Origin: Stagonosporopsis chrysanthemi
Lineage: Eukaryota > Ascomycota > Dothideomycetes > Pleosporales > Didymellaceae
Assembly (NCBI GenBank): GCA_022560025.1
Contig: JAFISE010000011.1
Coordinates: 122,098-186,097 of the forward strand
Direction of reading: 5' to 3'
DNA: 64,000 nt
Within the stretch, counting starts at the first letter, position 1. Each line of letters starts with the position of its first letter. The translations under genes were made by a program, and so were the position numbers. The notes under the pieces were generated by a model. It saw only the letters and a program-made list of their open reading frames with translations, did not search any database and had not been told where the DNA came from. This document shows, piece after piece, positions 34,904-47,734 of the stretch.

Positions 34904-36730
34904 ATGACATCAGGCGCTATGGATGTCGACGCCCTTCTCGAAGAGGCTGCCCGCGATGTAGAGAAGACCCGCGAGCAACAAGCGAACGAGGAAGCCCGCG
35001 ATTCCGACTCTCGTAAGGACGACCGTAACGGCGACCGTCGTGATCGACACAGTGACCGTCGTGACCGAAGCAGAGATCGCGGCGACCGCCGAGGCGATAG
35101 ACGCAGGAGTCGCGACCGAGATCATCGCCGCCGAGACGATAGCCGACCACGTTCTAGCAGAGGTGACGATGACAGGTATCCCCGCAACAGCTCGCGCGAC
35201 CGTTACCGTGGAGGACGAAGGGATCGAGGCGGCGACTATTACAGCGGTGGAGGCCGCGCCCGCTCGCGCTCCCCACGTGGTGACAGGCTGCGCCGCGAGA
35301 GGGAGCGATCTGGCGAACGCCGTGGTGAGGAGCGCAAAGGAGGCCGTCGCGAGAAGACGCCTACGCCTGAAGCAACAGAAGACGATCGCGACAAGCGAAC
35401 TATCTTCGTCCAGCAGATATCTCAGCGCGCCGAAACGCGTCATCTTCGCTCGTTCTTCGAGGTTGTTGGACCCGTCGTCGAAGCCCAGATTGTCAAAGAT
35501 CGAGTCACAGGCCGCTCAAAAGGGTATGTCGAACTGTATGCAACGGATTATGTAATGCTGAACGACCACTAGTGTTGGCTATGTTGAGTTCAAAGATGAG
35601 GAATCTGTACCCAAGGCTTTGGAGCTGACTGGACAGAAGCTGAAAGGTGTTCCTATCATCGCACAGCTCACTGAAGCAGAGAAGAACCGCGCCGCACGAC
35701 CGTCAGAAGGCGGCGCAGCACCAGGTGCTAACGGTGCTCCGTTCCATCGCCTATACGTTGGTAACATTCATTTCAGCGTCACCGAGAAGGATCTCCAAGA
35801 GATTTTTGAGCCGTATGGTGAGCTTGAGCAGGTCATACTCCAACGCGATGAGTTGAACCCCGGCCGATCGAAGGGTTATGGTTTCGTACAGTAGGATGCT
35901 CCTTATCAATGTGAATTGCACAAGTGCTAATCCCGGCTAGGTTTGTCAACCCCAGTAACGCTAAAGATGCCTTAGCAGAGATGAACGGTTTCGAACTCGC
36001 TGGTCGCCAGATTCGAGTTGGTCTCGGCAACGACAAGTTCACTCCCGAATCCACCGCTACGCTCTTGCGCACTTTCAACCAGCAGGCGCAGAGCTACCAG
36101 GGCTCCGCATTCAGCGGTGCTGGTGGACGTGGTGCCCATGCCGGTGGTTCTGGCGGTGTCTTCGATCGCACTCACAGCAAAGACGACCGTGGCGTCAGCG
36201 GCGCGTCTGCCCTCGACGACACCGACGTTGCTGGAGTCAATTTCAAGACCTACGATCGTTCGAAGCTGATGGACGCCCTAGCTCGTCGTGACCCAGCTGA
36301 ACCTGCGAGGCAAGGCGCTGCACCGGTCGTTAGCAAGCCCCGCGCTCCCGTCGTCGATAAGCCTATGGCATCGAAGTGCATCAAGATTGAAAATGCCTTT
36401 GATCCTGACGAGTATGCTTATGAACATGTCTTGATTTGCAAAGCTGACCTGTGGACTAGGGAACAGAAGGCTTGGGGTAACAACTGGGTCAAGGACCTCG
36501 AGGCCGAAGTCAGGACCGAATGCGACAAGAAGTATGGGAAAGTCGTTCACATTGCTGTCGATCCAAACACAGATGGTGACATCTACGTTAAGTTCGATTC
36601 AGTGTCTGGCGGTGAGAAAGCTCTTCAAGGTCTTAACGGTCGGAACTTTAATCACCGCACGATCATGGCTTCGTACGTCGTCGACAAAATCTACAATTCC
36701 CTTTGGGGTGCTGCAGCAAGCAGGTTCTAG
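34904..36730 (+). CDS. RBM39/CC1-like RNA-binding splicing factor (RS domain plus three RRMs)
   Basis: Three exons (34904-35523, 35573-35890, 35941-36730) join to 575 residues. Residues about 30-165 are an Arg/Ser/Asp-rich RS-type domain. RRM1 begins RTIFVQQISQRAETRHLRSF, RRM2 begins HRLYVGNIHFSVTEKDLQEI with RNP1 SKGYGFVQF, and the C-terminal UHM-like domain contains VLICKADL and DIYVKFDSVSGGEKALQGLN. The order RS-RRM-RRM-linker-UHM is that of human RBM39 and fission yeast Rsd1, nuclear splicing co-factors. The first ATG at 34904 (MTSGAMDVDALL) or the one 15 bases on may be used. Introns interrupt RRM1 and RRM2. Confidence 0.95.
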
Positions 36731-36828
36731 ATGGCGCGACATAGGTACGACGGTACGTTCTCGACGTTCGTATTGCTCCTGCGTGTTGGAAAATTGGGTT
36801 ACGTTGCATTTTATTCTTTTGTTCATTT

Positions 36829-37498
36829 TCAAGGAACACGGGTAGGGGTAGCGGTCTTTGGGCGATACTTTACTTGGTTTGCAGATCCGTAAGGCCTTAT
36901 CCCGGGCTTCCTATATTGGAGACGACTTGGGGAGGAAGGCGACGGTGGTAAAGACGTTTGGTGAGCGGGCAAAGCTTGCTCGACGTCCACCAGATGCAAA
37001 TTCCGGATAATGGCGACGGGCTCGGGACTGCCAAAGGCGACCGAGCTACTAATAGTATGTGAAACGAGGTGGTAGTCTGCATCCGCAACGATCCACAGAT
37101 ACAGAATGACATACACCTGCAGCTCTGCCATGGGGATGTTGTGGACGAAAATCATGGATTGTGCATCTATGTGGTACTCATTGAGACCCCCGATACAACT
37201 TTCTCTCCTGACAACGCAACAGGCCTCGGCTAAACGATGCGTCGATGCGCGATCATACAAAACATCGCTCCTGGTCTGCATATTGAGCTGGATTTCTTTC
37301 GTAACAATAACCATGTCAATGATGCGCTGACGTGACAGCAGCCTGTGTGCCCATGTGCATTCTCGAAGCACACATTCTGCTTCGCCGTGACGGACCCAAT
37401 ACTTGAGCCTCTTCAAGCACAAATTACTTACTGACCTTGCGCTCGAACACCAGAGGCAGATCATCCTGCTCGATGTCAAGACTGCCTTGCTCTTGCAT
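36829..37498 (-). CDS. Possible hypothetical gene (low confidence)
   Basis: A 200-codon open frame reading TKEIQLNMQTRSDVLYDRAS and GGLNEYHIDAQSMIFVHNIP then AELQVYVILYLWIVADAD. It can be joined to an ATG at 37498 (MQEQGSLDIEQDDLPLVFER) by a 34-base GT-AG intron, which is short for fungi. I recognise no family. It is convergent with the RBM39-like gene and ends 98 bp from it, and is divergent from the gene at 37866. Alternative: a chance ORF in a 3' flank. Confidence 0.35.
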
Positions 37499-37865
37499 TC
37501 TCTTCGAAGCATTTTGCTAAATTTTGGTAGTGCCAAGAGTCACGTGGCAGCATCCATCACTGATCACAGCTCGCTGCAGCTGCACATTCGTGGGTTCCTG
37601 TATTAGCGCGTTATCACGCGACCGGCCACGAGATAACTGAATGACGTTTAGTGTATCTTGTGTGCCCGCTGTAGGCTTTCTGAACATACTTTGTCAATGA
37701 CGTCTTTTTGATGTCAAAATACATGACGCCGTCATGAAAGCGCCAGTAGAGTTATGATGGCTTCTCAAATGGCACACTGTTTCCACTCGCAAACACTACA
37801 CACGCAATCATTGACAATTGATTCTCATTGCAACCCTTACACAGATCGATACAGCCATCTTTCTA

Positions 37866-38513
37866 ATGTCTCAGAACCCCGACTCCATTTCCAACCAGGG
37901 TGAGTTCGCTGGTCATATCAAGCCAGCCGAACCTCTCATGACAGGAGGGGTGAGTTGCAGTGTTCATGAACTTGTCGATAGCTCCTGAACAAGCTTCCAT
38001 GGCGATGTTGGCTGGTTCCTCTGCCAACCTGCGAGCTCAATTGTTGCTGAGAGCTTTCCAATCACCAAGCACTAGCTAACAACTTCACAGCACCAGCCTG
38101 GAAAGATTGTCTCGGAAGTAGACGCTGCGCCCGAATTTCATGCACAGACTCTTCCTGCTGGAACAGCTCCTAAGGACAGCACCTTCACGCCCAACCCCGA
38201 CATCAACAACCAGAAAACGTTCACCAGCGCCTCATCGACGCTGGTCGGCGCCGACTCAAAATCGGTACACACTGGTCTTGGACACCCAGGTCAGGGCCAG
38301 TCTAGCGCTGAGCTCCACGTCAACTCAAGCCACAGCGGCGGTAGCGGTGGTCTTGCTGGCTTAAAGGAGGACTACGTTCAAGGCAATGTCGCAGATCTGA
38401 AGGATGATCCCACACACGCGAAACAAAGGAACCTCAAACAGCCTGAAGCTGGCACACGAGGCAACACTGGCGGTCCCCCGGCGGAGGAGAGAGAGCCTGA
38501 GCAGATCAGGTAA
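37866..38513 (+). CDS. Small hydrophilic, probably disordered conserved protein
   Basis: Two exons (37866-37949 and 38091-38513), joined by a 141-bp intron, give 168 residues. The protein starts MSQNPDSISNQGEFAGHIKP, continues AEPLMTGG then HQPGKIVSEVDAAPEFHAQT, and ends PPAEEREPEQIR. It is rich in Gly, Ser, Asn, Gln, Glu and Lys, with no hydrophobic core, signal peptide or membrane segment, which suggests a disordered hydrophilin-like protein. Codon phase is kept across the intron and GT-AG ends are good. Each exon is too short or lacks an own start, so an ORF scan does not show it as one frame. Function unknown. Confidence 0.7.
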
Positions 38514-39104
38514 ACGTCTGTGGATCAACTGCGGCTGCGGCACTACGTCCAGCCGTTGAGCCAACTGGTATATTAAGTATGAATGGAAGATAGGAAGATG
38601 CTCCTTTCTTCTGAGAGATATCAAACTCTTCTTGTGCACTGGTCACGCATTTGTCACGTTCATGTGTGTGGGTGAGCATTCAAAGCTCAGCTTTGTAAGG
38701 GAAAATGATGCTAATCCCAAACTTTATTTGCATTCACTTTTCTGCATTGCCACTTGTTGTATACATCTTCCACCAGAGATCTGAACACTATCGACGTCAT
38801 GTCTTTTCCACTCCACAGTGTCAGTCGTGTTGCGCTTGTTTGTTTGTTTTGAAGAGGTGACGCGACGCGCACCTGACAGGACTTCTCTTTCACCTAAAGT
38901 CGGTGTACCTGGCACCTAGACTTCGGGCTCTCTTCCCTTCACGCAGCTTTGAGTAGTTTTAAATTGCTGCAGCACACAGCTCGCCAACTACCGACGATAC
39001 CTTTGAGCAGCAACAATCACGCCCGTTGTGCCCCAGCTGTTTCGATGAGCTCCTTACACCCTTGCACTTTTCAGAAATAAGAGACTGATTCAGCGATTTT
39101 CTAC
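38514..39104. other. Intergenic region before the PHD-finger gene
   Basis: 591 bp of terminator and promoter/leader sequence. The short minus-strand ORFs at 38361-38639 and 38711-38915 look random. Confidence 0.45.
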
Positions 39105-41644
39105 ATGCCTACTCGCAGTTCTGGAGCTTCGCGGTACCAGGTAGATTCGCACGGGTTGGGTACACGCGAAACCAAGGAGGGCTTCGCACCACTCGTCTCG
39201 ATTGCTGATGATGCCGAGATGCAATACTTACTTGATTCTCAAGACCGTAAGCACTTTGATACATCTCAAATCGAATATGAGGGTTACGCACTGCAGGAGG
39301 AGCCGCTTACATCAAGCGACTCATTCGATCTGCCAGGCCTGGCAAGTGCTAGTGGGCTTCGCGCCTACCTACGCCAGACCCTGTTGCCTAAACTGATTGT
39401 CAATGAATACGGAGATGTTTGCGACGTGTCCGAGATTCCTTTAGATCACCTTGTAGCGTTGCAAGCACCATTGTGGACTAAGGTCTTCGATGCTCGTTCG
39501 CCAACCAAACCACCAGCTGAGCGCCCTTCCAGAGCTCATATCCTTGCCGCAGGTCACATTGCAAGAATATCGCAGCTTTTAGAAGGTAAGCAGTCATTTG
39601 TCGCCCTTTGAGCGTCTGTAGCTCGACTAAAACATCGCAGAAAAGCACATCTTTGTTGCCAGCAACGCCACTTTCAACGTCTGTCAATATCTGAGAGACC
39701 TTCAAATCACTGCAACACACGCATGTAAATCTCCAGTCGTCAGGCTCGAGCCTCTGGTTCACTGGGGAACAGTCACGCCAGCCACCGCGTCGCGATCCAT
39801 ATTCGTATTCCGCCGTGATGGCGAGCTCATGCAACAACCAGAGTACATCCAACTCGTCAGACGTCTAGTCGATACAGAAACTCCAACTTACTGCGTTGAC
39901 TGCTTGCATCACCTATGGAATAAGCGAGCCGAGGCTCGGGATACGATGAGGCAGCTGCTTGGTTCTGTTAAGCAACTCGATCCTTGCGAAACAGAGGACG
40001 AAGTCAGCTCCCGAGAGGACCCGACGCTCAAGAAATTCAGCGGTACATCTGAGGATGAGAGTGCATCCGATTCCGGCAAGAGTGCAAGGCCAGCGACTTA
40101 TCACAGCAAGCAGGCCACGGGGACAGACGTGTACGAGGACTTTGAAAAGGTTAGTGAGGCAGTATCGTAGCCTCATAGAAGACTGAACTGAATGACTCCA
40201 GGCAATGCCTCAGCTGGATGGTGAATCGAGTGACTTGGAAGAACTTCAGTTTCCACAAGCTTCTTCCAGTAGCCGAAAAAAGGATGCGATATGGGTTAGC
40301 TCTGATAGCTGCAAGGCCCGTGAGCAGATCGCCGCATCTACACAACTGATGTGTCGTAAAGGCTCTTTCACTCTTCCCTTTCGTACAACGTCGACTTCGC
40401 CAAACAGGTCCGACGATGACTGCAGTCTTTCCGCTCCTGTACTTTCGACTACAGTGCCATCATCAACTTCAACAAGGACTGCCGGCGTCTTGGAGAAGAA
40501 AGAATTGGTCATAGATGAAGCGCAGAACGACAAGGATGGTCTGGAAATCATAGATTTGATAACCCCTCCACGTGTTAAAGAGCGCAAGTTCGGTCGCGAA
40601 CTTGATACGAACACCAAGGTCTCTCTTCTCGAATTACGGAGGTCTCCCCGAAGACAAAAGACAGACTTGGCATTCTTAAAAGAGAATCTGCCTCCAGCAG
40701 TACAGCCCATGAAACCCTTGAAGGCCGGTTTGAAAGCAGAGCTGTCGACAAAGGACACGAAGAAACGCAAGACCACCTCCTTGAATGGACAAACGGTCAA
40801 GCAAAAAAGACCACGAATCCCGATTGTTGGAAAACCCGCTACCACCCAGAACAATGGTCATGGCAATATGAATGGTACTCCACAAGTGCCAGAGCAGAAC
40901 CCCGCACCTCGACCTCCTTCCCCGGTCAAACTCATCTTGAATTTCGCGAAACGACCTGCGAGTATAGAGATCCCTGATGGCATCGCTACGTTGACATACG
41001 AAGATTTCCAAAACATGACTCCCGCGCCCACTGCCAAGGTCTGCTGGTGCAACAAACCGGCAGGCTACAGTACTCACAAGAAGAACGATCATCCCCACAT
41101 CTCACAGTGTACGAATTTGAACTGTCGTTTCAGGTGGTACCATTACGCCTGTTTGAACCAGTCAGACAAGGGAAAGGCTCGATTTGGCAATCTTCTCTGT
41201 CAAATCTGCCGCAACGAGCAGGAGTTTGCCGAACAAGACAAGACGAGAGGTTGGAACGTTGAGAAGCTGATGAACCCTGAGACGCTGTGGATGAAAGGCG
41301 ACATCGAAGTCGAGATGCCCATTCTGGGTGGGCATGTGCCTATGGCGAATCCGTATGGCCTGGGCATGGAGGTCGCTCTTGAACCCGCGTATCTAACAGA
41401 AACTGAGGCAAAGGCAAATGGGATCATTGGTGCGCTGGATAGCCTTGGGTATTCAGAGTCTCGCCCATACATGCTCGAAGAAGCGTATCTCAACGCCAAC
41501 GCTTACGCTGGCCTCAGAGCTGACCTTGCTCTGGACGAAGAGGCTGATGAGGAGTGGTGGTACGAAACTCGCGCGCCGGAGGATGAATACAGTCATGGCG
41601 GGGAGGTCTATGAAGAGACCGAGGAAGAGTTTGAGGATGACTGA
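39105..41644 (+). CDS. PHD-finger nuclear protein of unknown function
   Basis: Three exons (39105-39585, 39641-40149, 40202-41644) join to 810 residues. The N-terminal third has HILAAGHIARISQLLEEKH and a region with VCQYLRDLQITATHAC. The middle is low-complexity and basic (LRRSPRRQKTDLAF, KKRKTTSLNGQTVKQKRPR), likely nuclear-localising. A PHD-type zinc finger lies at about residues 610-670: CWCNKPAG, then CTNLNC, WYHYACL and LLCQICRNEQ, matching C4HC3 spacing. The tail is very acidic (EETEEEFEDD). PHD fingers usually read histone H3 tails; here the target is not known. The acidic tail and low-complexity middle suggest a chromatin-associated scaffold. Confidence 0.85.
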
Positions 41645-41864
41645 GATGCACGATAAGGTCAATCAAGCAACTTTGTCGTTTGCTCGCGCCAGGCATTGTG
41701 TACAATGCAAGTGTATTAGTTGCTTGATAAATGCACAATAAGCCACAATGTTGACTTCCCTGTCACTTTCGTGGCTTAGACCTTATCTTTTTCGTGGACT
41801 AGTGCTTTTGGTTCTTCTCGACTCGAATGACACTGTCTACGCCGTTCTTTCGTGTTCCTAAACT

Positions 41865-43222
41865 TTATTCGAGCTTGCTGTCTTTGCACCCCTTGGGTGC
41901 ACTGACTGGATTGCACCTCGCAACTCTTCCATCCTTCAACTGTACAACATAGTCCCAGCCCCACCTCGCAGTCATACCCCAGGATGGAAAGTCTGTGCTG
42001 ACGATATGAGCACCCGATGCAAACGCCGAATCACGCATCTCCGTAGTCTTGTTCAACACGGTGTCAAGCGGCACATCACTTCTCGTGCGTACAATGTAGC
42101 CCTTCTTCACAAGCCGCTGGATCTCAGCTGTGTTGTTGCCGCGCGGTTCGTTGTACTTGATCACCGCACCATCAGGCGAGCCTTCGAGCGAGTTCGTGAA
42201 AACAGCGCGGTTCTGGAGGGACTCGTGGCCACCAGACTTGTACAGTTCACGGGGAGAGTTTGGGTCGGTAGGCTTCGGGTCGTTGTCGAAAAAGAACATG
42301 AAGCGGCCACGAGCGTTGCTGAGCAACGGCCAGCCCTTCTGCAGTACGCTCTGTTCGAGCGTCAAATCGCCCTGACGCACGTCGTCCGGCCGAATAAGCT
42401 GCTTCTTTGGAAACACAGAGAGGATTTCTGCGTCGACGTTGAGGAGGCGCGGGAGCGTCCAGTTTGTGGCTTCGCCGGGGCAGACACCGCCGAGTGCGCA
42501 TGCTGGCGCATCAGTCTTGAGCTCGAGGTCGATGATGACAGGAACGTGGTTCTTGTTCGAGTCTGACCAGGCCTTGAGCTGCTTCAGGCAGTCCACGAAG
42601 GTGTGGCAGACAGAATCAGGGTCGAAGTCTGTTACGTGGAAGACCTTGATGCCAGGTTTTTGCAGCACTGAGCCATCAAATGGAGTAGTGGCGTTCGTCA
42701 AGTTAGATAGTGTCCAAATGACAGGAGGATAGTAAATACCACCCTTCTCATCAGAGTGTAAGTCGAGCTCGAATGAGCGGACGGCTTGGTGCTCCAGCTG
42801 GTTGGGCAGTGTGGGATGGGAATAGTAGTAGTCCTCTGGAGAGGGCACGTACTTCTCGAATACAGCGCGCTCGGCAAGAGATACTTCACGATGATAGGAG
42901 TTGTGGGTTCCAATCACTTGAATGTGGTTCATGCGGACATCAGAGTTGGTTGTCTTGCTTGCCACAAGGGCACTCTCTGTCCATCATCAGTTTCGGTTTT
43001 TTGGATCAACCTTTCGTTCCATACGTGAGATGAGCATGAAGCTCGCGAATCCCTACCATGATGAGCACAAATATTTACAGGTGTGATGTTCAGCGGACTT
43101 ACTAATTGACCAAACATCCTGACCAAGAATCTTGATCTAGATCAATTGAGAACTGACCGGCTCAACAGGTAAAACACTGCAGCAAGCAGCAGGAAGCGTG
43201 ACTTATGTATCGCCCTACCCAT
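41865..43222 (-). CDS. Secreted Ca2+-dependent phosphoinositide-specific PLC-like phosphodiesterase
   Basis: Main exon 41865-42974 carries a PLC-like TIM barrel: NHIQVIGTHNSYHREVSLAE with the first catalytic His, then LEHQAVRSFELDLHSDEKGG with the metal-ligand pattern, VIIDLELKTD, FMFFFDNDP and HIVSTDFPSW near the end. There is no ATG at the head of this exon. A proposed first exon at 43178-43222 (MGRAIHKSRFLLLAA), joined by a 203-bp intron, restores the frame and makes a natural signal peptide; total 384 residues. The donor GTGTTT is weak, so exon 1 is tentative. The protein is probably secreted or vacuolar and cleaves phosphoinositides or related phosphodiesters. Confidence 0.82.
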
Positions 43223-43655
43223 GTCCAGTCTACGCTCTATCCCGTGTACTAGAGCTGGAAAGGTGAGGTTGTTCACGTACGCCTCGGAAGCTAACGAACA
43301 CATGCGCACTAGCAGCCATGTCATTGGCTACTGCCATATTGCCTTCGAAAACGGTGCAGGATTCGCTTTGTCAAAGGCCTTGCGTGCAAGTCTCGCCGCG
43401 TGGTATCGTACCTATACAGCATCGTTTGAAGAACGCAAATTTCCGAGATGTCGCCCATTCGAGCGGGGATGGATGGTAATGCAGTGGCTGAAGTGCCTAT
43501 CATGGCGTTCAGAAAAGCGGGGTAGCTAAAGCCGTTATGTCCGACGTGTATCCGAACAGCGTAAGGGCAAGCTCCAAATCATCAACATGTGATTTTCTCT
43601 CAATTGTGCTCTGACAAAGATTTACAGTACTCTGCGCAGTCAAAGTGCCCGCCGT

Positions 43656-44489
43656 TCACCAGTCGTAGCGCTTTCCGTACCTCTGCAGAAATTGGCCAAC
43701 CTCCTCGTCCCTTTGTCCCTCCAGGATCTCCAAGATACCCTGTGCACTTGTCTCCGAGCTTTCACACCCTGGAATGCTCTTCCTAGCCTCTCGGTCCTGA
43801 GCAAGATTTGTGATGACGAAACCTGGGCAGTAGCTCCAGACCTTGAAGCCCTCGTCCTTCAGCTGCTGGTATTGATATGCGGTGAGCATGTTGAGTGCCG
43901 ATTTGGTCATGCGGTACCCAGGACATCTTACGGTAACGCCAGTACTATTGTCAGATGTCGATGCACATAGAGAGATGCTGCCGAGAGCGGAGGAGACGTT
44001 GACGATCTTCGCGGATTTGGACTGCCTCAGGAGAGGCAGCAAAGCCGTGCTCAAGACGCTAGGACCGAAAACATTAGTTTCGAACATCGCGCGCAGCTGG
44101 CCGCGTGAGGGCCATTGGCCGTCGTATGTTTCTGTGACGATGCCTGCGTTGTTGATGAGGACGTCAAGGCGGCCAAATTCCTGTTCGATGTGCTGTACAG
44201 CAGCGTTGATGGATACATCGTCGTTCGTGTCAAGTTGAACGAGACTGACTGTTCCCCTCGGGTTGTTTTCCTGGATCTGTTTGATTGCAGCTTCGCCCTT
44301 CGTTTTGTTGCGTGATCCAAGAAGAACGTGATTGTAAGGAGAGACGGAGGCAAGCAAGGCTGCCGTATCAAAGCCAATACCGCCATTAGCACCTGGATAA
44401 TTTTAGCCAATCCCACTTGGTGAGAGTTCTATATTCTTTAATATACCTGTGATGAGGATGATTTGGCGTTCTGTAGCAGACGAAGTCAT
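43656..44489 (-). CDS. Short-chain dehydrogenase/reductase
   Basis: Two exons (44447-44489 and 43656-44392) give 259 residues. Classical SDR motifs are complete: GANGGIGF for the cofactor, LINNAGIV, the catalytic Ser in IVNVSSALGS, and YRMTKSALN as the YxxxK pair, followed by CPGFVITNL. Arg at LLGSRN after the second strand favours NADP(H). The first intron splits the Rossmann glycine motif after RQIILIT. The substrate is unknown and the neighbours (PLC-like, sugar transporter) do not suggest one. Confidence 0.92.
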
Positions 44490-45094
44490 TTTTAGATTGT
44501 TCTTGGTTTGCGAGCTCGGTCAAGATTGGGTTGTCTTGAGTTAGCAGTGGCAAGAACCACAGCTGGCTTTATACTTTGTAAAACAGCAGAACTGATACGC
44601 GGATATATCTTTCGGCACCGTTGAATGTGTCGCGCAATATGCTGGATATGTCGGGGGTAGGTGACTTAAGTCCGCGGCTGCCTGAAGGCGTAGCGCGGTG
44701 AGCTGCTTCTGTTATCCCGTCCAACATTGTGGCTTTGAGCTACCTAGCATTGCATCATTTGATCCGTTGCTTATGGAGTTAAGGCTCTGTTGGTATACAG
44801 GAGAGCAATACGTATGGCCAAATTTTCCAGGCTTGCTCAATTCAACCCGGAAGATCCATTCATGATCACGTCACCCAAGCGACAGCGAGCACATGACCCC
44901 ACATAACGGAAACAGGGATGGGAGCATTTTTCGAGCTTACTCGACTTTGCAGCACTTGCGCAATCCGCAATCCATTGCATTAATTATCGTAGATTGAAGA
45001 CGGAATGGCCCAGAAGATCGGGCGAAGACGGTTGTGTGAAAGTGATACAACTCCAACGACATTTCTTCAGATCTTCACGGACAAGGCAAGACAT
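44490..45094. other. Intergenic region
   Basis: 605 bp between the SDR start and the 3' end of the sugar transporter. It holds the SDR promoter; no gene or repeat is seen. Confidence 0.45.
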
Positions 45095-46853
45095 CTAAGC
45101 CTTGGTATCGATGTCGGCATTCTCCATCTTGACTGAGCTGTGGTCGAAGCCACCAATCTTCTCTGGGTCAACGATACCTTGCTCAGCACGACGGGAGTTG
45201 CTGAAGTCAACCTTTGTCTTCCAGGCAGGGACACCCTCCATAAACATCTCCTCAATGTCTTCCAGAGTCTTTCCAGCTGTCTCAGGAAACAGAAAGAATG
45301 TATGGACTGCCATAGCTGCGCAAAATACAGCGAAGATGAGGTAAACCTTCCATTGGATATTGACGAAAGCAGGGGGCACGAAGTATGACAGGGCAAAGTT
45401 CTACCGATTTAGTTAGTCGAGTCTCATCTGAAATTAGATGGGATGACTTACGAAGATCCAGTTGGACGAGGTGGTGAGAGCGACAGCCTTGCCACGAACT
45501 CGCAGAGGGAAGACTTCTGCAGGGTATACCCATGACGCAGGCCCCCATGTGGGCGCATAAGAGGCAACGAATAGATATGTGCAAGCAATAACAGCCTTGG
45601 CGGGTGCGCCCTCAATCTGCCACGACTGCTCGGCGATGTTGTCCAGACCACCGGGAGGAGCGGGGCGGCCGTAGCTAGCCATGAGACCAGCGTTGGCAAA
45701 CAACCACGTCATCATAAGAAGAGCACCAATAACAAACATGGGTCGGCGACCCCAGCGGTCCATCCAGATAAGAGCAGGGACAGTCATGAGTACGTTAATA
45801 ACGTATTGAATGGAGGAGGCAACCAGACCGATGTTACCTGTAAGACCAGCCATGCCGAAGACGTAGGTGACTTTTGACAGTCAGTAGTGTCAGAGATGAA
45901 AGAGGACTTGACTTACTGTAGTACATCATAACGTTCATGCCCGTCAGCTGAGACCAGATCTGAGTGAAGATACCGATGTGGAGACGGTTGAGCATGTTGG
46001 GCTTGAAGAGCTCCTTGATAGAGACATCAGCGTTCTGCCTTTCGAACTCGATCATCTGCCTAATCTCGGCCATCTCAAGGGACACAAAAGGCGAGTTGGG
46101 GTCGCCGTGGCCATGGACGAGTGTAAGCACCTGATGACACTCCTCCCAACGGTCGTTGCGTGCAAGCCAGCGAGGCGACTCGGGCAGTAGAAGGAGACCA
46201 ATGGCGAGAATCACCGCCGGCAACATTTGTATACCCCAGGGCACACGAAAGGCCTTCTCGCCCTTCATGAATGTACATCCGTAGGAGATATAGTACATGA
46301 TTAGGATGCCCCAGGTAATTGCCCACTGCTGACTCCCTACAACTCTCCCTCTTTTTGAGGGAGGGGCGAGCTCAGTGACATAGACAGGAACCTGCGCACT
46401 GCAGATACCAACACTGACACCGTTGATGAAACGACCGACGATGAGCATGGCGATGTTCTGGGCAGCGCACGAGACAATGGAACCGATTATCCAGATGAGG
46501 CAGCCGACCTGGATAGCGCGACGTCGACCGAGCTTATCGGTCAGGTACCCGGACAGGAGGGCTCCGATGAAGGAACCACCAGGCATGGCGGCTGTGATAC
46601 CACCCTGAACATCAGGCTTGGGACCAGAACATTTTTCGTCTGGGTCTCCTGAGTACTCAGGACCGTTGGGACCCTGGTTGAAGAAGCAGCGGTACTGTTG
46701 TGTGGGCAGGCTGAGTGTTGTTAGTGGAAGTCGTGCGAGCGATTCGAGAAGTGAGCTTTACATAGCACTCATAGAAGAGATATCAAAGCCGAACAGACCA
46801 CCACCAATGACCGCAATAGCGGTGATACCGTAAATGTTACCAATCTGATACAT
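45095..46853 (-). CDS. MFS sugar transporter
   Basis: Four exons (46762-46853, 45917-46710, 45452-45870, 45095-45400) join to 536 residues. Sugar porter signatures are seen: FGFDISSMSAI in TM1, GSFIGALLSGYLTDKLGRRR, GRFINGVSVGICSAQVPVYV then ELAPPSKRGRVVG, PESPRWLARNDR, and DRWGRRPMF in the second half. The end of TM12 leads to FLFPETAGKTLEDIEEMFME, the PETKG-like motif. The transporter belongs to the fungal hexose/pentose group; which sugar is carried cannot be told. The start ATG at 46853 gives MYQIGNIYGITAIAVIGG, which begins almost directly with TM1. Confidence 0.95.
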
Positions 46854-47734
46854 TTTGGAAACCCGGATGGTTGGGACGCAGTGATCAGACTGACCAGCGG
46901 AAAAGTGGACTTATATGTTCTTTCTCAAGAATTGCCTCCAGGGACCCGCAAAGAGCCTCCGCAGGTCAAACAGGGTGAGGAGAGCAACGTGAGAGCCCAT
47001 GAAAGCTTTGCGACGGGGATTTCACTTCGCCAGGCAAGGCGTATGGTCAGTCTGCTCATCGTAGGAGAGCTGATGCACTTCCAGCTCTGGTCTAGTCTCC
47101 GAAACGACATATTTTGATTGGCAAACATCGGTGGAGCTTAGTGGCGGTAGGCTTGAAGGACAGGCTCTGACACGGGCGGGGGTAACCAATGCTTGTTGTG
47201 CGAGTCGTGAGAGGTACGGTGACCGAGCCAACGACCCGACGGCCGGGCAGCAAGCCATCGACAACGGCATTGTTGCGGACCGCAGTTCCATTGAGAGTAG
47301 TGCTGCAGATCTTCTTGTAGCAGGTCTATGGTTGTTGATGTTTTGCAAATGTTGAACATTTGGTCCTTAAGTGCCTTCACCTTCACTCCTCCGCGAGACC
47401 TCCAGTCCCCAGACGCCCGCATTTTGCACCCCTCTCCCCAAATCAAAGAATTTTCACCCCAATTTCACTCCACTGGAGGCCTCTCCACTAGGGGACGTCA
47501 CGCATCGACAGAGAAATTCAGCTCGCCAAGCTTCGACCAACCAAACCAAGCGCTGCTGACGCCGACCCACTAATTCTTAAATGCGCCATGTAACAACATA
47601 CCGTTAGCGCAACAACGCCTCCCGTCTGTTTCAAAGCTTGAGCCTGCCGACTACCGACGATCGAACCTTGTTTGCATCTTGACGCGAGACTTGTTGAGCT
47701 CTCCTCGCTGAAGACCGCGGATGGCGGAGTGATA
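46854..47734. other. Intergenic region, sugar transporter promoter side
   Basis: 881 bp without a supportable gene. ORFs here are short and look random. A CT-rich, C-rich block at 47370-47470 may be a core promoter for the plus strand. Confidence 0.45.

Noticed and set aside
34910..35443. 177-residue minus-strand ORF rich in Ala, Val, Ser and Thr
   Set aside because: Antisense shadow of the RS domain of the RBM39-like gene; its composition mirrors Arg/Asp codons.
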